A DNA stretch of 64,000 nt, taken from Jackrogersella multiformis. Its lineage: Eukaryota > Ascomycota > Sordariomycetes > Xylariales > Hypoxylaceae. Location of the stretch: NCBI GenBank assembly GCA_902806575.1, contig CADCXD010000002.1, positions 2,232,001 to 2,296,000 on the forward strand, given 5' to 3'. Under the pieces are notes generated by a model that was not told where the DNA came from, made no database searches, and saw only the letters and a program-made list of their open reading frames with translations. Positions 48,328 through 60,377 of the stretch are shown one piece after another (position 1 is the first letter of the stretch; the number at the start of each line of letters is the position of its first letter). A program made the translations under genes and the position numbers.

Positions 48328-51300
48328 CTATCGTGGAGGGTCCGGGCGGCCCGTTCGCATTATCTTGCCCAGAAGGCTACGGCCCCCGCCTAGTCCGGAA
48401 CGTCCTTTCCTCTCGGGGACGGCGTCGTCGGTTGTTAGTTTGTGCGAAGACCCTGATCCCACTCTCGGCGGTGGAGTGGGATCATGAGTTAAGTGTTCGT
48501 CTTCGGACTCGAGTAGATCATAATCTGACATAGACAGCTTGTCCACAGCCCGTCTGTAGTCTGTAGGAGGAGCACCAGATCTGCCTGTTGCAGCACCCCT
48601 TCCGGCTTCTTGCATCTTAGCAATGCCGCGCTCCAGATGGCTCACCATGGGGGCCTTGATGGCCCAATTACCATCTGGCTTCCGGTCCATAGCTTCCTTA
48701 AATAATTCAGGCTGCCTCTTTTCGAATTCTTCTTCGATCTCCTTCTGGTGCTTCACCGCAGCGTCGACGCGCTCAGCTTTCACCGACGGGGCGAGATCAG
48801 TTGACTGCACCCTGTCTTCGCCCTCGAGGAGTTTCAGCCACTCATCGTATCGTTTATGATCGTCCTGCTTCACTATAATTAGTAAAAAGGTCGTCCGAGG
48901 GCTCCTCGAGCGGACTCACCGTCTTCTCCCGTGATATATTGTCGAGATTAGCAATGTACTCCATGGCGTTGCTCGTCGTGTTTGCGCCGACAATGTACTT
49001 GTCGAACGAGTGCGAGAATTCCCGGTAGTGACCCTTTAGCACAAAACATTGCCCAGGCCAATGCTTACTCTTGAACTTCTGGAATAGTGCGTCGGCTACG
49101 GGTGCCTCCCAAGTGTACTCGACTATCCTATCGTAAAATACGACACACGTGCTACTGTACCATTTGTTAAATGCGGTACGGCTCGTCTCGTCCGGAAGTG
49201 TCTTTTCGATCATTTCCATAGTTGCACGAGTCACGAATGACGCGGGAGCCCTGAAGTTGATGGCACCGTGGATATGAGATTGCTCGTACTCAGACGGCGA
49301 ACGTAGGTCAATCATGACGATCTGGCCAGCCGGGTATATTTCTAGTAACTTGTTGATATGTCCAGGAAGGATCATCTGGGCACCATCCGTTCGGGGATCA
49401 TGACTATGATCGTCCATCTTTAGACTTCTTAACCTATTTTCTACTTCCTCTTGTTCTCGACGGTGCTGGAACCAAGTCTACAATACGTTAGCATAAGTTC
49501 TATGTGATGTGTTTCTGAGTAGGACTTACGTCTAAATCCATGGTCTCTATTCCGAGAGTTGATGCTAGGAACTCCCTGACGGCGACCGTCGGTGCTGGGT
49601 TGCTCTGGAAGTACTCCTCTAAGCGCGTCTGGACGCGTGGTGGGAGTTCGGGTTGACTTGCTACGGATGCCAAGGATGTTCTCCTTGCGCCCCGGGGTTG
49701 GTTTATGGCCAGTTGTTGTGCTATATTACCATAAGACATGCTCTTGTGAAGGAAGCCACCAGGCGCAGGGCGCTGCCTTGCTGATGAGCCACGCGAAGAG
49801 GTCGACCAACCTCTATGAGACAAAGACTGATCTGTGGGCATCGCGTTCGATGAGTGTCGATAACCCCGTGTGGGTGTTTCGAGCGACGGGCGTTCCAAAC
49901 TTCTGAAAGCAGGCTCCATTGGCGCTTTACCATTTGAAAAGGTAGACATCATAGATAGTCTAGCGCCCCTGATAGACTCGAGCGGCCCAGCAGTGTATGC
50001 GGTGGTGCCTGAATAGATCGATTGCAAATCTGCGTCTATATCGGCACCCGTTGATACCTCCTCCTCTGCTGGCTTCGGTTCACTGTGGTTGCGGGCGGCC
50101 AAGTTATTCGACCGAATAAAGGCTATAAAGTTGCACGCGTGGTTTTCCGGAAGCAGATCCCAAACCATCACTGGCATCGACAGGAGCAACAGCGTCGAAT
50201 GGCTCTTGAATACTCCTTGAACCTTGACATACTTGGCGAGCGCAGGTATATTTGAAAGCCAGTGCTCCCAGTCGTTGATGTTAAGGCGCTGATCCTCTTC
50301 GAGAGCGAGCGAAATCATCACATGCGGTACATCCTCATTTGGCTCGGACCCGACGATATCTTGCGGGCCGGCTGACCGACCGTTTATGGCATTGCCTTCG
50401 TCTCCGGGTTCCTGGGGAGGCGAGGGTGGCCTCTTGTCCGGTGATATAACCTGGGCTATCTCAATGCTTGGTGCTTTGTGATTGGCGGTCATCATGAAGT
50501 GCACCGGCGTAGCTCGTGCTTCGAAGTGCTTGCCGTTGAGCATCTCAGGTCTCGGATGCTTTAGGCGTGCGAGCACTTCTGCGTGTAACATTGCGGCCGA
50601 ATAGGTCCTCCGTTTCCATTCTTGGAGTACTTCGATCAGGGTGTTAGTAAAAGAATATCTCCCAGGATCAGGAGCTATGGCATCCCAACTAGATGCTGAT
50701 ATTGTCTCTGTTATGCTATTGCCGTTAGGAAAAGTAGCACTTGCAGCGCCGGCGCAGCAATCTAGTAGGATTAACACATCCGAAAGAGATCGTTCCAGCA
50801 GCGTCTGAATCGCGGACCACCTATATAGAGATTAACACTACTGCGTAATATGACTCACAAAGGTATAGCATGGCATAGACTTACTGAAGCCATGGCGAAT
50901 CTACACTTCGATTTCTGGGTTTACTATCAGCATATCAAGTGAAAAGGCACACGCAAAACAGCAAAGCAACTCACCCGCACCATGTACTCTGTCTCGATTC
51001 ATCAATTCTTGCATGGCCGCCATAGTAAACGATGAACAGAGTGTCATTTGACTCGTGTTCCTTGATCAAGGCACCAACTTTTAACATCAATTCCAGATGC
51101 GCATTGTCGGACGGTATCGGAAAGGTTTCAGTCTGGAAGCTGTATTCCTCTCGAAAGCACGCTTCCAGGTCATCGAGTTCCTTAAGGACAAAAAGATCAT
51201 CGCATGTCCAGTGTAGAAGGAGGACATGTACTTTCTTGTATCGCTGCGAGCCTCCCCGGTTGGGGAAAGCTCGGGTAGCCGACTATGAGAGGGTAGCCTT

Positions 51301-51604
51301 GTTAGCTCTGAAATAGCGGGTGGAGGCTAAAGAGAGAGAGGGTTGAACGCACGTCCTCGAGAGTTTTGGCGAATTCGGGCAGGTGCTTAACGTGGTAGTT
51401 TACACGGCTGATGTCGTGTGTGGCCGACGGCATTCTCTCATCCTCAATGCTGGAACCATACTGAGAAGATGTGATTAGACGAGAGCGAGCTTGAGGCCTG
51501 GCTGTCTTCCTATCTCGACGTACGGCAGAATCCCCACTGCTGAAACTATGCCCATCCGTGGGCTGCCACTCACTTATCGTTACGAATGGCTGGCTATCCC
51601 CCAT
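48328..51604 (-). CDS. Caspase-like protease fused to a rhodanese-like domain
   Basis: Six exons (51604-51353, 51282-50975, 50923-50885, 50820-49530, 49477-48920, 48867-48328) join in phase to 995 residues. The N-terminal part is a peptidase C14 caspase fold: YKKVHVLLLHWTCDDLF, then catalytic His174 in FIVYYGGHARID and catalytic Cys222 in LILLDCCAGAA, so the dyad is intact. A middle region typical of fungal caspase-domain proteins follows (LLSMPVMVWDLLPENHACNF), then a Ser/Thr/Pro-rich linker. After a consensus intron (branch GCTAAC, acceptor TTGTAG) a coiled stretch leads into a rhodanese-like domain (about 655-790): QIVMIDLRSPSEYEQSHIHGAINF and LKGHYREFSHSF. The expected active-site Cys loop reads CVVFYDR, so sulfurtransferase activity is unlikely. 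The rest is Lys/Glu-rich coil and a basic tail. The caspase may act in stress or death signalling, with the rhodanese as a protein-binding module. The substrate is unknown. Start ATG 51604 gives MGDSQPF. Confidence 0.88.
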
Positions 51605-51692
51605 GATCGCATACGCTTGTGCAATCAACTAGCTGCAGCGGGAGGAAGAGGAGGAGGTAGGAGGAAGCAGGAGGCGGGACGGAGGTAGGTAG

Positions 51693-51711
51693 GGAGAGAG
51701 AGAGAGAGAGA
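51693..51711. repeat. (GA)n microsatellite
   Basis: About nine GA units in the 5' leader of the caspase-rhodanese gene. Confidence 0.93.
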
Positions 51712-51894
51712 ATGAGAGGAATCGCGAGGCAAGCAGGAGGAATGATATGTCGTATGGAGGCTTCGTCTTTACATGTTTTTGCCGCACCGCGAGGCGGGTT
51801 GATATTGCAGTCGAGATTGTACGTAGCGAGCCGGAACTTGTGACTTGAGTAGAAGAGTAGAAAGAGAATCAACCACTTGAGCAAGACTTAGTAT

Positions 51895-51938
51895 GGAGAC
51901 GGGAGACGGGAGACTGGAGACGGGAGACGGGAGACTCG
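51895..51938. repeat. (GGGAGAC)n minisatellite
   Basis: Six imperfect 7-bp units with two CTGGAGAC/CTCGG variants. Confidence 0.92.
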
Positions 51939-52724
51939 GCTAAAACCGCACACTTGAAGGTGATATTACACACTCATTCGTTCACTCACTTACTCACTCA
52001 CTCGAGCTTTAAGGCACCAAACCAAGACTTTCTGCCGACAGGAGCTGGAGTGGGAAAGGGACGCCTTGCGACTACTTGCGACTCGACTACTTGCGACAGG
52101 TGTTCGGCTGAGCCTGATCTGAAGGATCTATTGGAGGATGTCCCAAAGTGTTCAAGATATGCCACCCTCGGTAGCAAAATGCGGTTTAGCGGCGCTTGGT
52201 CGCGGTGAACTGATTTGGAGTAGACGTCCTGTCCAAATTTCCTGATCCCACAGGCCTCATTGGCCCAATTGGAACCTGTTGCTTGCGCCCCTTTCTGCAA
52301 GTACCGTGCCAGCGTACCTGTGTTAGTCCCTCGTTGAAGGTAGGCTGCGTGCAACATCATACCCAATTGATGTACATTCTAGAAGGGAGATGTTGCCTCG
52401 TTGACTATAATAGGTAGGTGTCAAGATGTTACCGTTCGGAATATGCGAATAAGATTCAATGAAATTATAAAAGAATTGGGACGATACGTAGCAATGTATC
52501 TTTAACTACCTAGGTACCTACCTAAATATGTGGACGTGTGGATACCGCGCCAAGGCTTTTGACATTGGACAAACTTACCGAATCTGCGATTAAACTTCCC
52601 AGGTTGTCCTTGACGTTTATTACCTACCTAGGTAAGGTAGTAAAACTAAGCTTATAATGCTTACCTATTTACCTACCTACCTAGGTACGTACCTACCAGG
52701 TATATATAAGGAGGTAAGTACTTA

Positions 52725-52954
52725 TAAATAAATATAATAAAAGGAGAATAATCGTTATTATATTATATAAGTTTTTATTTTAACTTAAAATATTTAAGAT
52801 TTTTTTTATTATATAAATAATTTTATAATATTTAAATATTTTATTAATCGGTAAATTATTATAATTATTATAAATTATTAAAAATAAATTTAAATATAAT
52901 AATTTTTATTTATTATATTTATAATTAATTAATTAATTAATTAATTAATTAATT

Positions 52955-52996
<42 letters not shown>

Positions 52997-54670
52997 ATAA
53001 TTTTTAATATAACGTAATATATAACGCGTTAATAATTAAATAAATTTTTATTAAAATTTTTATATTTTACGATATTTAATATAATTATTATATATTAATA
53101 AATTAAAATAAAAGTTTTAAAATAATTATTATTTTTAAAAATAAAAGTAAAATTAATATTTTAAAAAATAATTAATAAATATAAAATATTAATTACTTTT
53201 AACGTACGAGTTATTATTTTAATTATAAATTATATAATTATAACTTTTTTTAATCGTTTTTAATAATATTTTAACGTTATAATTAATAATATAATTTAAT
53301 TTTATTATTATTTAAATTAACGATATTAATTTTATAACGTATTATTTAAAAAAAAATTAAATTTTTAAATAAATATATAATTTAAACTTTTAATAATATT
53401 ATCGTTAAAACCTCGCGTACGTAATTTCTTTTTTACTTTTTTCGAATTATTTTAATTTTTCATATTATAATATTTAATATAAAAATAAATATAATATATA
53501 AATAAATAAAAATTAAATAAATCGATGAAAAATTTATATATAAAAATAAATAAATAATATAATATAACGATTAATAAATTTTATTTTTATTTATTTATTA
53601 CGATATATATATAAAATTTCTTTTTTATTTTAAAAATTATTAATATTTAAATTTAAATAAAACCTTTTAATATTTTTTTATTTAATATTTTTTTTATAAA
53701 ATATAAAACTTTTAAATAATAATTTTACGTTTTTAATTTTATTTAATCGTACGTACGTAATTAATAATAAATTAATAAATAAATTAAATAAATATATTAA
53801 ATTTAATATAACGAATAATAATTATATTAATAAATTAATTATTATTATATATATATATTTATTAATAATTCTTTTTAAGTTTTTATTTTTTTATTTAATT
53901 ATATATATATAAAATAAAAATTATAATATTATAAATATAACTTTTAAATTTTATAAGTTTTTTATTTTTAATAAAATTTATTAATAATTATATATAATAT
54001 AAACGATTAAATATTAAAAACGTAAATAAAATTTAAAAATATATTAAAAATAATTAATAAAACTTTTAATAATATATAATAAAAAAGAATTTAAAAATTT
54101 AAAATTATAAATAAATATAAATAATTAAATTTATTTATCGTTTAAATTTAATTATAAATATTATCGTTAAATTTTAAAAGTTTTAAAATTATAATTTTTA
54201 TTTTAATTCATTTTAATTAATAATTTTTATTTTTAATAATAAAAATAAATTTTTTAAAAATTTATTAATTATTTAATTATTTAAATAATTTTTATTTTAA
54301 ATAAAATTATTTTTTATTATAAGTTTAAAATTATAATTTATTAATATAATTTTAAAATAAATTTAAAAAATAATAATATATAAATTTAATTTATTAATTA
54401 CGTATAAAATAAAAATAAAAAATATTTATTTATTAAATTTATTAAAATAATATAATATAAAAACGTTTTTATAAAAATTTAATTATATTAAATAAAATTA
54501 AAATATTTAATTAATTAAAAAAATAAAATTTAAATATAATATTTATAATATAACGATATATAATTTAAAATTTTATTAATATAAATAATATAAATAAAAT
54601 AAATAAAAATAAATAAAAATTATATATTTATTATAAAATTACTTTTATTAATTATTATAAATATAAATTT
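52725..54670. repeat. AT-only block with extreme RIP signature
   Basis: Nearly 2 kb of almost pure A/T with sharp edges. The few C and G left lie almost all in CpG (ACG, TCG, CGT) or in CpT/ApG contexts; CpA and TpG are practically absent, with rare exceptions near 53461 and 53526. This is the pattern left when CpA is converted to TpA on both strands, the hallmark of repeat-induced point mutation. No open frame survives, so the parent element cannot be named. The left edge touches a TACCTAGGTA cluster; the right edge changes to normal composition near 54670-54720. Confidence 0.9.
52923..52995. repeat. (TTAA)n followed by (TTTA)n
   Basis: About nine TTAA units run directly into about nine TTTA units inside the AT block. 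Confidence 0.95.
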
Positions 54671-55601
54671 ATCAGTTTAAAGTTTTCGTTATGTTTTAAG
54701 CTATTTTTAGTAATTTATAACAGTTATAACAGTTTACCGGTTAATGAGATAACATATACCCTTAGTAGCCTCGGTACCTTAAGCTAGGTAATAGATAGGC
54801 ACGTAAAGAGGTAAGATTCCCGCCTCTCCCCGGAAGGACAAGTCAGCTTTATCTCACTTTCAAGGACATCGGCGTTAGCATAGTCTCAAGTATAAACATT
54901 TAAGTTGTAATAGCCAACCATAATTATTGTCTGTCTTTATTACAGTCGGCTATCGGTCCTTTCAAGAGCATCGCTTCTCCGCAGTACCGAGTGCATATGT
55001 CAGCACTATTCTGCAGTCGGATTAGAAATCTCATTGCCTTCGTTGCCTTGTCCAGAGTAAGGCATTCCAGCCTTAAGTAATCCCAAATCTGGACGCCTAC
55101 GACCGGCCGCTACTACGCCTACCAGCTTATCCCGGCCAGAGCCGCAAGATGCCCCCTCAGGACCAATAACTCCTATGACCTGTCCTGTTCAGATGTCCAG
55201 ATGTGGCGAAGAGGACATGGTCCAAATACAAGCCGCCCCCCGAAATTAACTTGCCTCCCACATCCCGTATCCCGTATCCCGCTATATGATCATAAGAAGG
55301 GAAGTCGTTAAAAAAACCCTCGTGTATGCTATCGGTTGTGCCATAATAGTTTTGCTTTACCGAAAATGGAGTCGAAACGGAATATAATGCCGCCTTCAAA
55401 CGCTAACATAGATGCAGATCCGCCCCCTTCGCAACCCATGTGCCCAGTCAATGTGTGTACAGCAAGGAAATGTAGCTAGACATTAAAGAATAAGAGTGAT
55501 TATGGAGTCAATATGGCGGTCGGGTTCGGTTGCATTCGCAGACTCCCCATGGCATGTTCAGACATAATCCGGTGTCGTTCGGGAGTGATCTAGGCAGATC
55601 C
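54671..55601. other. Intergenic region right of the RIP block
   Basis: 0.93 kb of normal composition with no supported gene. TTATAACAGTTATAACAGT repeats (about 54714-54733) mark the edge of the AT block. CCCGTATCCCGTATCCCG is a short tandem (about 55263-55281). The right end is the 3' flank of the gene that ends at 55602. Confidence 0.4.
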
Positions 55602-57407
55602 TTAACCGCGACCGTTGGCCTCCGTATTTCTGCGTGCCTCGTCCATGTCCTCCTTCATCATGCGCTCACTAAGGCTTCTCGGTGTGCCGTTGAAGTAAGT
55701 CAAATCATGCCGATAGCTACTTGATTCGTCAACCCCACTTCTCCCGTCGACACTACCGACAAAAGTGTAGAAATCGCCCATTTCCGCAGCCTTCCTGTGA
55801 AGTTCTGGATCACGAATGATACCGATCGAGAATGACTTTCCACGATATGATCCCGCAGATGCAGCCATATGGCGAGGCGGAGAGGAAGGAGGTGCAGGAG
55901 CAGCTTTAGCGACGGGAATCGCAGGAGACGTAGAGAACAGTACCGGGTTTTCGGCTATAGGTGTCGCCTCGCCTTCTTCATAATCTTCCTCTTCCTCGTC
56001 GATATATTTGGCCAATTGGGCCTTGTCACCTTTATCGTCTAATGCGATACCTTGAGTATCCTCAAACTCAAACATGCCTTCTTCATCAAGTGATGATTGA
56101 CCAATGGGGTTAGATAGATTTGCCGACGGGTACCGTTCTTCTGTTAGTCGAAGCGAGTCGGGAGCTTTCGATTCTGATTCGGGGACTGTCTCAAGCGGTG
56201 GGGAAAATCGTTTTTTATCCTTGAAAGAGCTTAATGGTGGCATCATGAGAACGTCGTTGATATCATCAGGCTCTTCGGATATTTCGGTTTCCTCAGCTTC
56301 TTTTACAGCCGTTAAAGGTGCACCAAGTTGACTCGGGAAGTGCGCATCATTTATACGGTGTGCCGTGCTTTCTGAGCTTCCGTGATTGGCTACCATTTGA
56401 GATGTGTCATTCGCTTTTCGGCTGTGCAAACCGGCCATGACTAATTCGTCTTCCTCGTCATTGTCCATAGCATCCAGGTTACCGACAACTTCCCATTTCG
56501 AGGTATCCTCGGTCGAGTTCCTCGCCATGGCTTTTAGGCGGTCAGTTGAAGTAACCTTTTTCGGCATCGGCGGAGAGCTGCCTAGTAAATCGATTTCCTC
56601 GTTGATGATAATCGCGTTGTATGACTCATCCAGAAAACCAGTGGGGTTGCCTAATGGGGACAGCGGAAGCTCCGGCGCTCGAGGTGAGACTGGAGGTGAC
56701 GAGGTAGGAAGAACCTCTTCACCCTCTACGTCGAAGCGTACTCGTCTAGGACTCTGTGTCTTTGTAGAGGAACTAGATGAGCGGCGGAGCGCGCTTCTTC
56801 GTAACCGCGACGTGCTGTCGTCAGAAGTTATCGAAGACTCCGTGTCTGCAGTATGGCGTCGGACGGGATCTGGTCGTGGTAAAGTGGCATTGGCTAAAAT
56901 GGTAGGAGATACATCTTCATCTCTGTTAGGCTCTTTGACTTCGGGTATTTGGGGTGGCAATGCAGGCGATGTCGGGCTACGTCGATGTGCTGCTTCAAGC
57001 AAGGGAAGATAACTCGGTGTAAACAGACCATGAAACTCGCGTTCTCGTTCATGTGGACTCCGAGGACAGTCGAACAGGGGAATGATAGGGCTTAGAGGAG
57101 AGGCTGGAGGCGATGAGTGCCTAACTGGCCACGCTTTCTCGTCCGGACTGAAATCGCTGAAGTGGTCTTGCGATTGCGAATCGACATCATGATCAAGACT
57201 AGGACCCAAGGCCGGATAATTCTTAAGTTGTTCGGCGATCAACTTTCGAACATTGGCGGAAAAATCTCCCGGAAAGTCTCGTAACTGCTGTCGCGAATAT
57301 CGGTGGAATTCTTGAGCCATATCTTGGCGATATATATTGACCTTATTATCAAGTTCGGCGAGCTTTTGGAGAAGGTCCGATACCAGACCCGTGGTGGTGT
57401 CATTCAT
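55602..57407 (-). CDS. Disordered Ser/Pro-rich protein with RVxF motif
   Basis: Intronless 601-residue protein; I chose ATG 57407 (MNDTTTGLV), because the open frame extends upstream only through non-ATG codons. The N-terminal 70 residues are helical and probably coiled (LLQKLAELDNKVNIYRQDM). The rest is Ser/Pro/Glu-rich and predicted disordered. The motif RRVRFDVEG (RVRF at about 222-225) after a Ser/Arg tract matches the PP1 docking consensus. Acidic tracts (EEEEDYEEGE) and a conserved-looking C-terminus (GKSFSIGIIRDPELHRKAAEMG, YFNGTPRSLSERMMKED) follow. No domain family is recognised; it resembles uncharacterised sordariomycete proteins. A phosphatase-regulator role is only inference from the motif. 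Confidence 0.75.
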   Translation of the reverse strand: MNDTTTGLVSDLLQKLAELDNKVNIYRQDMAQEFHRYSRQQLRDFPGDFSANVRKLIAEQLKNYPALGPSLDHDVDSQSQDHFSDFSPDEKAWPVRHSSPPASPLSPIIPLFDCPRSPHEREREFHGLFTPSYLPLLEAAHRRSPTSPALPPQIPEVKEPNRDEDVSPTILANATLPRPDPVRRHTADTESSITSDDSTSRLRRSALRRSSSSSTKTQSPRRVRFDVEGEEVLPTSSPPVSPRAPELPLSPLGNPTGFLDESYNAIIINEEIDLLGSSPPMPKKVTSTDRLKAMARNSTEDTSKWEVVGNLDAMDNDEEDELVMAGLHSRKANDTSQMVANHGSSESTAHRINDAHFPSQLGAPLTAVKEAEETEISEEPDDINDVLMMPPLSSFKDKKRFSPPLETVPESESKAPDSLRLTEERYPSANLSNPIGQSSLDEEGMFEFEDTQGIALDDKGDKAQLAKYIDEEEEDYEEGEATPIAENPVLFSTSPAIPVAKAAPAPPSSPPRHMAASAGSYRGKSFSIGIIRDPELHRKAAEMGDFYTFVGSVDGRSGVDESSSYRHDLTYFNGTPRSLSERMMKEDMDEARRNTEANGRG

Positions 57408-57511
57408 CGTGCCGAGTGCGCTGCGCACACACCACAAAATTGATCAATCGAAATCGGCCAATGGGTGAAGAATAGGCATTGTTGGTGCTGAGCAGACCAA
57501 TTGAATATTCA

Positions 57512-57531
57512 GCAAGGCAAGGCAAGGCAAA
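57512..57531. repeat. (GCAAG)n
   Basis: Four GGCAA units in the leader region of the disordered-protein gene. Confidence 0.9.
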
Positions 57532-57611
57532 GTGAAAGGTTGTTTAAAAATAAATTTCAGAAGATCAAGACTCCCGATCTGGAGCTTTTGAACCTTGGAA
57601 GTTTACTTCGT

Positions 57612-57639
57612 TTTTGCCTTTGCCTTTGCCTTTGCCTTC
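57612..57639. repeat. (TTTGCC)n
   Basis: Four to five TTTGCC hexamers, a near inverse of the GGCAA array about 90 bases to the left. Confidence 0.92.
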
Positions 57640-57872
57640 ACCGTTAGAGTGGAGCTTTCTTCTTATCTGCTCTTTCTACGACTGTCCGTTGAAACTACCT
57701 AGCCACTAGGTAACCCGTTGTGTGGCCACAGGGTTTAATCGTTTGTGACAGGTACTTTATTTTGCTGTATTATAAGGTTCCATGTCCAATTGTCTTTTAT
57801 GGATTACCCAATTTGACTCCAGTAGCTCCGCAGCTAGCTTAAAGGCTGTCGTGCTTGTCTGAAGTCTAACGG

Positions 57873-57913
57873 GCCTTGAACCTTGAACCTTGAACCTTGA
57901 ACCTTGAGCCTTG
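57873..57913. repeat. (CCTTGAA)n
   Basis: Five to six CCTTGAA heptamers with one CCTTGAG variant. Confidence 0.93.
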
Positions 57914-60377
57914 CTGCTGCGTGGAGGAAGGTGGAGGGTGGAGAGCGGAGGAGGAGGCTGGAGCCGCACTCGTCAATTGAAGAGTCGAGATCAAAGAATA
58001 ATGACACTGTGATAGACTGATTTGCTAGAAAGAAGTCAAGGCAGTGTGAAATGTGAAAAATGGGTGTGGAGAAATGGCTGGTGTGGTAATAGGTGGTAGG
58101 TGTGGTAGGATTGGTCTCCGACGACCTGGGAAGGCCTTGTTTGACCGTTAAGAAAAGCCAAATTTGGGTTATCAAGGTTGAGGCCTGGAAGATTCGGTGC
58201 ATAATTATGTACCTAGGTACCTCCCGACAATACAAGGGACCTCCTGTCAGGTAAAAGAACAGTAGATACCTAGGTACTACCTAGCCAGGGCTAGTAGCGA
58301 TAACGATAGTAATAATAATAAATAACGATAACCTTACATCATCAAGTTTACTAGGGAAACACTGATGAGAGGTACCTACAAATACATTTATGTAGGTAGG
58401 TACCTAACAAATATATGGAAATGGGATAAAAAAGACAAAGACTGTAAGTACCTAGACGAATTAAGCCAGGACTGCCAGCGTGCCAGTGTGCCTCATCGAG
58501 GAGGTATTATTAGGTACACGTGCATACCTTACAAGTTACTACAGCCTTCAATTAGAAAAATCCCGGTCAATATCTCTGCAGCTTCGGCTCCCGGATTACC
58601 TAGGTACCTAGGTAGGTACGAGGTACAAATAGGCACCAATGATGATGACTTCAACATTCCATCCATAATACCAGGCAGCCAGGTAAGTAATCTTAAGATC
58701 GGCCTCTTATTCTTAAGATGCCCGCACTTTTGGATACCTTACCTACGAAATTATTTCTCCATTAATACATCATAGGTATACATCCTAGTTTTAGTCAGAA
58801 TAACATGTGAAGTACAAAAATATAAATTACAAAAAAAGGCAGTGTAGTTGAATTCGTGACCTAAGTTAGAAAGTTTTAATCAGACGATATAAGTCTGCTC
58901 CGGGAGTGTTTATTATATGAAGCATGTTATAATACTATCGTGAGCTTGTTAACCACTGGGCAGCTTTTCCGAGATCGGCAGAGCATGTCCAATGAAAGAG
59001 GAACAGCAGGAAACCAATCATCTGACAAGATACAGGCCACGATATTTTATAGTCCTGCATGACAACTGTAAATATTTAAGCTAAACTTGATATACCTACA
59101 TGTCAACTGCAGCACGTCTCTCCAGCTCACGCCCGGCTGCACAGATCATGAGTACCTAGGAGGTAGGTAGCAAGACCACTAATAACAAATTCTTCTAAGA
59201 GACCTACATCCTCACCATTTGACTTCCAACTCACGATTTGGATCGTCTTCCCAACACTGTTGAGCCCTTGTTGCTATCTCATTCCCCTTGTCCTCACCGC
59301 TAGTATCGTCCTCGTCTTTCTAAAATCCAGGTTGTAAGGTTGCTCCTCAGAAGTTTAGTTAACGACCCGATGACCTTGAAGAAATAGGCGACGAAGCATT
59401 ATATGATTTATCCGAGATGGCCGGTGGGACGAGGATGAAAGTCTAGGTCGCCAAACCGAAATCCCATCCTCACCGGTCTGGTGTATGGCTCATCGGTTCA
59501 CGTGTAAATCGGCGACTCGGTGGCCCTTAGGCGCATTGGGGGCTAAATCATCCTTTTCGGCCCCCCTGAGCAGCAATGGAAGTAGACTATACTAAGGCTT
59601 TCCTCGCTTTTGATCATATGTAACTAGAGCTCTTCTAAATGTAGGCATATTCGTAGAGAGTCCTTACAGAACTATTGCTTTAGATAGTTTTATTCTATTG
59701 GAATTGCTGTGGTAGTATCAGCCACCTACTGTGTGCCATTTCACTTACTACTATGTAGTAGTGTGAAGTCAGCTTTTGGCTTGTTAAAGCTAGTTTCTAG
59801 TTTTTTCCCCTTATATTTTTATTAAAAAGGGACTGTTGCTGCCCACGGTCATCTTCCGCCTTATCGACTAATACGGCAAATCAAATCTAGTATTTATGTT
59901 AAGATGATTCCTATAACACCTGGAACTTTCTTGCTTGGTGTAAGAGATAGTTATAAATGCTTATAAATGCTCGAAAAGGTAGGACTATATGGCATTCGGA
60001 ATCAGGAAACGAACATGAATTTTATAGGATAACTATTAAGCGAGCTGTATCATTCATAAATTTATTTCGATCTAGTGGGTAGTAACATATATTTTCTTAG
60101 ATTTTTTTATTGTAAAAATCAAGGCGGTAAAACATTAGTATCAGAGTGACACTTTGCGATCTGAACATCGGCTGCCTACTTCATCAGAGACTCATCAGCT
60201 TTACATATAGACATTCCATAACAGGCTCGTCTGATAAACACTGCGAGTTTCTCACAATATATGAAGACCTCCGGTTCATTTTACGGCAGGGTACCTTTAC
60301 GTGTACTGCGATGTTGAAGCAGCTACTTGTTTGTTGGAAAATATTCGTTTTCCTAATTCGTGGCCACGATACGCACT

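Larger units (their letters stand above)
51605..52724. other. Upstream region of the caspase-rhodanese gene
   Basis: 1.1 kb with the caspase gene promoter and leader. It holds a GA run, a GGGAGAC array and a short (CACT)n stretch (about 51966-52004), then TACCTAGGTA words at about 52504-52525, 52620-52640 and 52668-52697 right up to the AT block. The direct repeat CTACTTGCGACT/CTACTTGCGACA lies at about 52073-52096. No gene is supported. Confidence 0.45.
57408..60377. other. Gene-poor 3-kb interval
   Basis: The left end is the promoter of the disordered-protein gene with three short tandem arrays. Beyond this there are TACCTAGGTA words at about 58210-58225, 58264-58285 and 58597-58620 and a TTATAAATGC tandem pair (about 59951-59971). 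No open stretch has a good start and family match. The right end is the 3' flank of CBR1. Confidence 0.45.

Noticed and set aside
48854..49417. Separate rhodanese gene starting at ATG 49417
   Set aside because: Open coding extends upstream of this ATG to a consensus acceptor that joins in phase with the caspase exon; a separate promoter would have to lie in coding sequence.
52725..54670. Mitochondrial insertion or centromere
   Set aside because: The selective loss of CpA with retained CpG points to RIP; no mitochondrial gene is readable and the block is too short for a typical fungal centromere.
55157..55399. 80-codon minus-strand open frame
   Set aside because: No family match and no splice partners.
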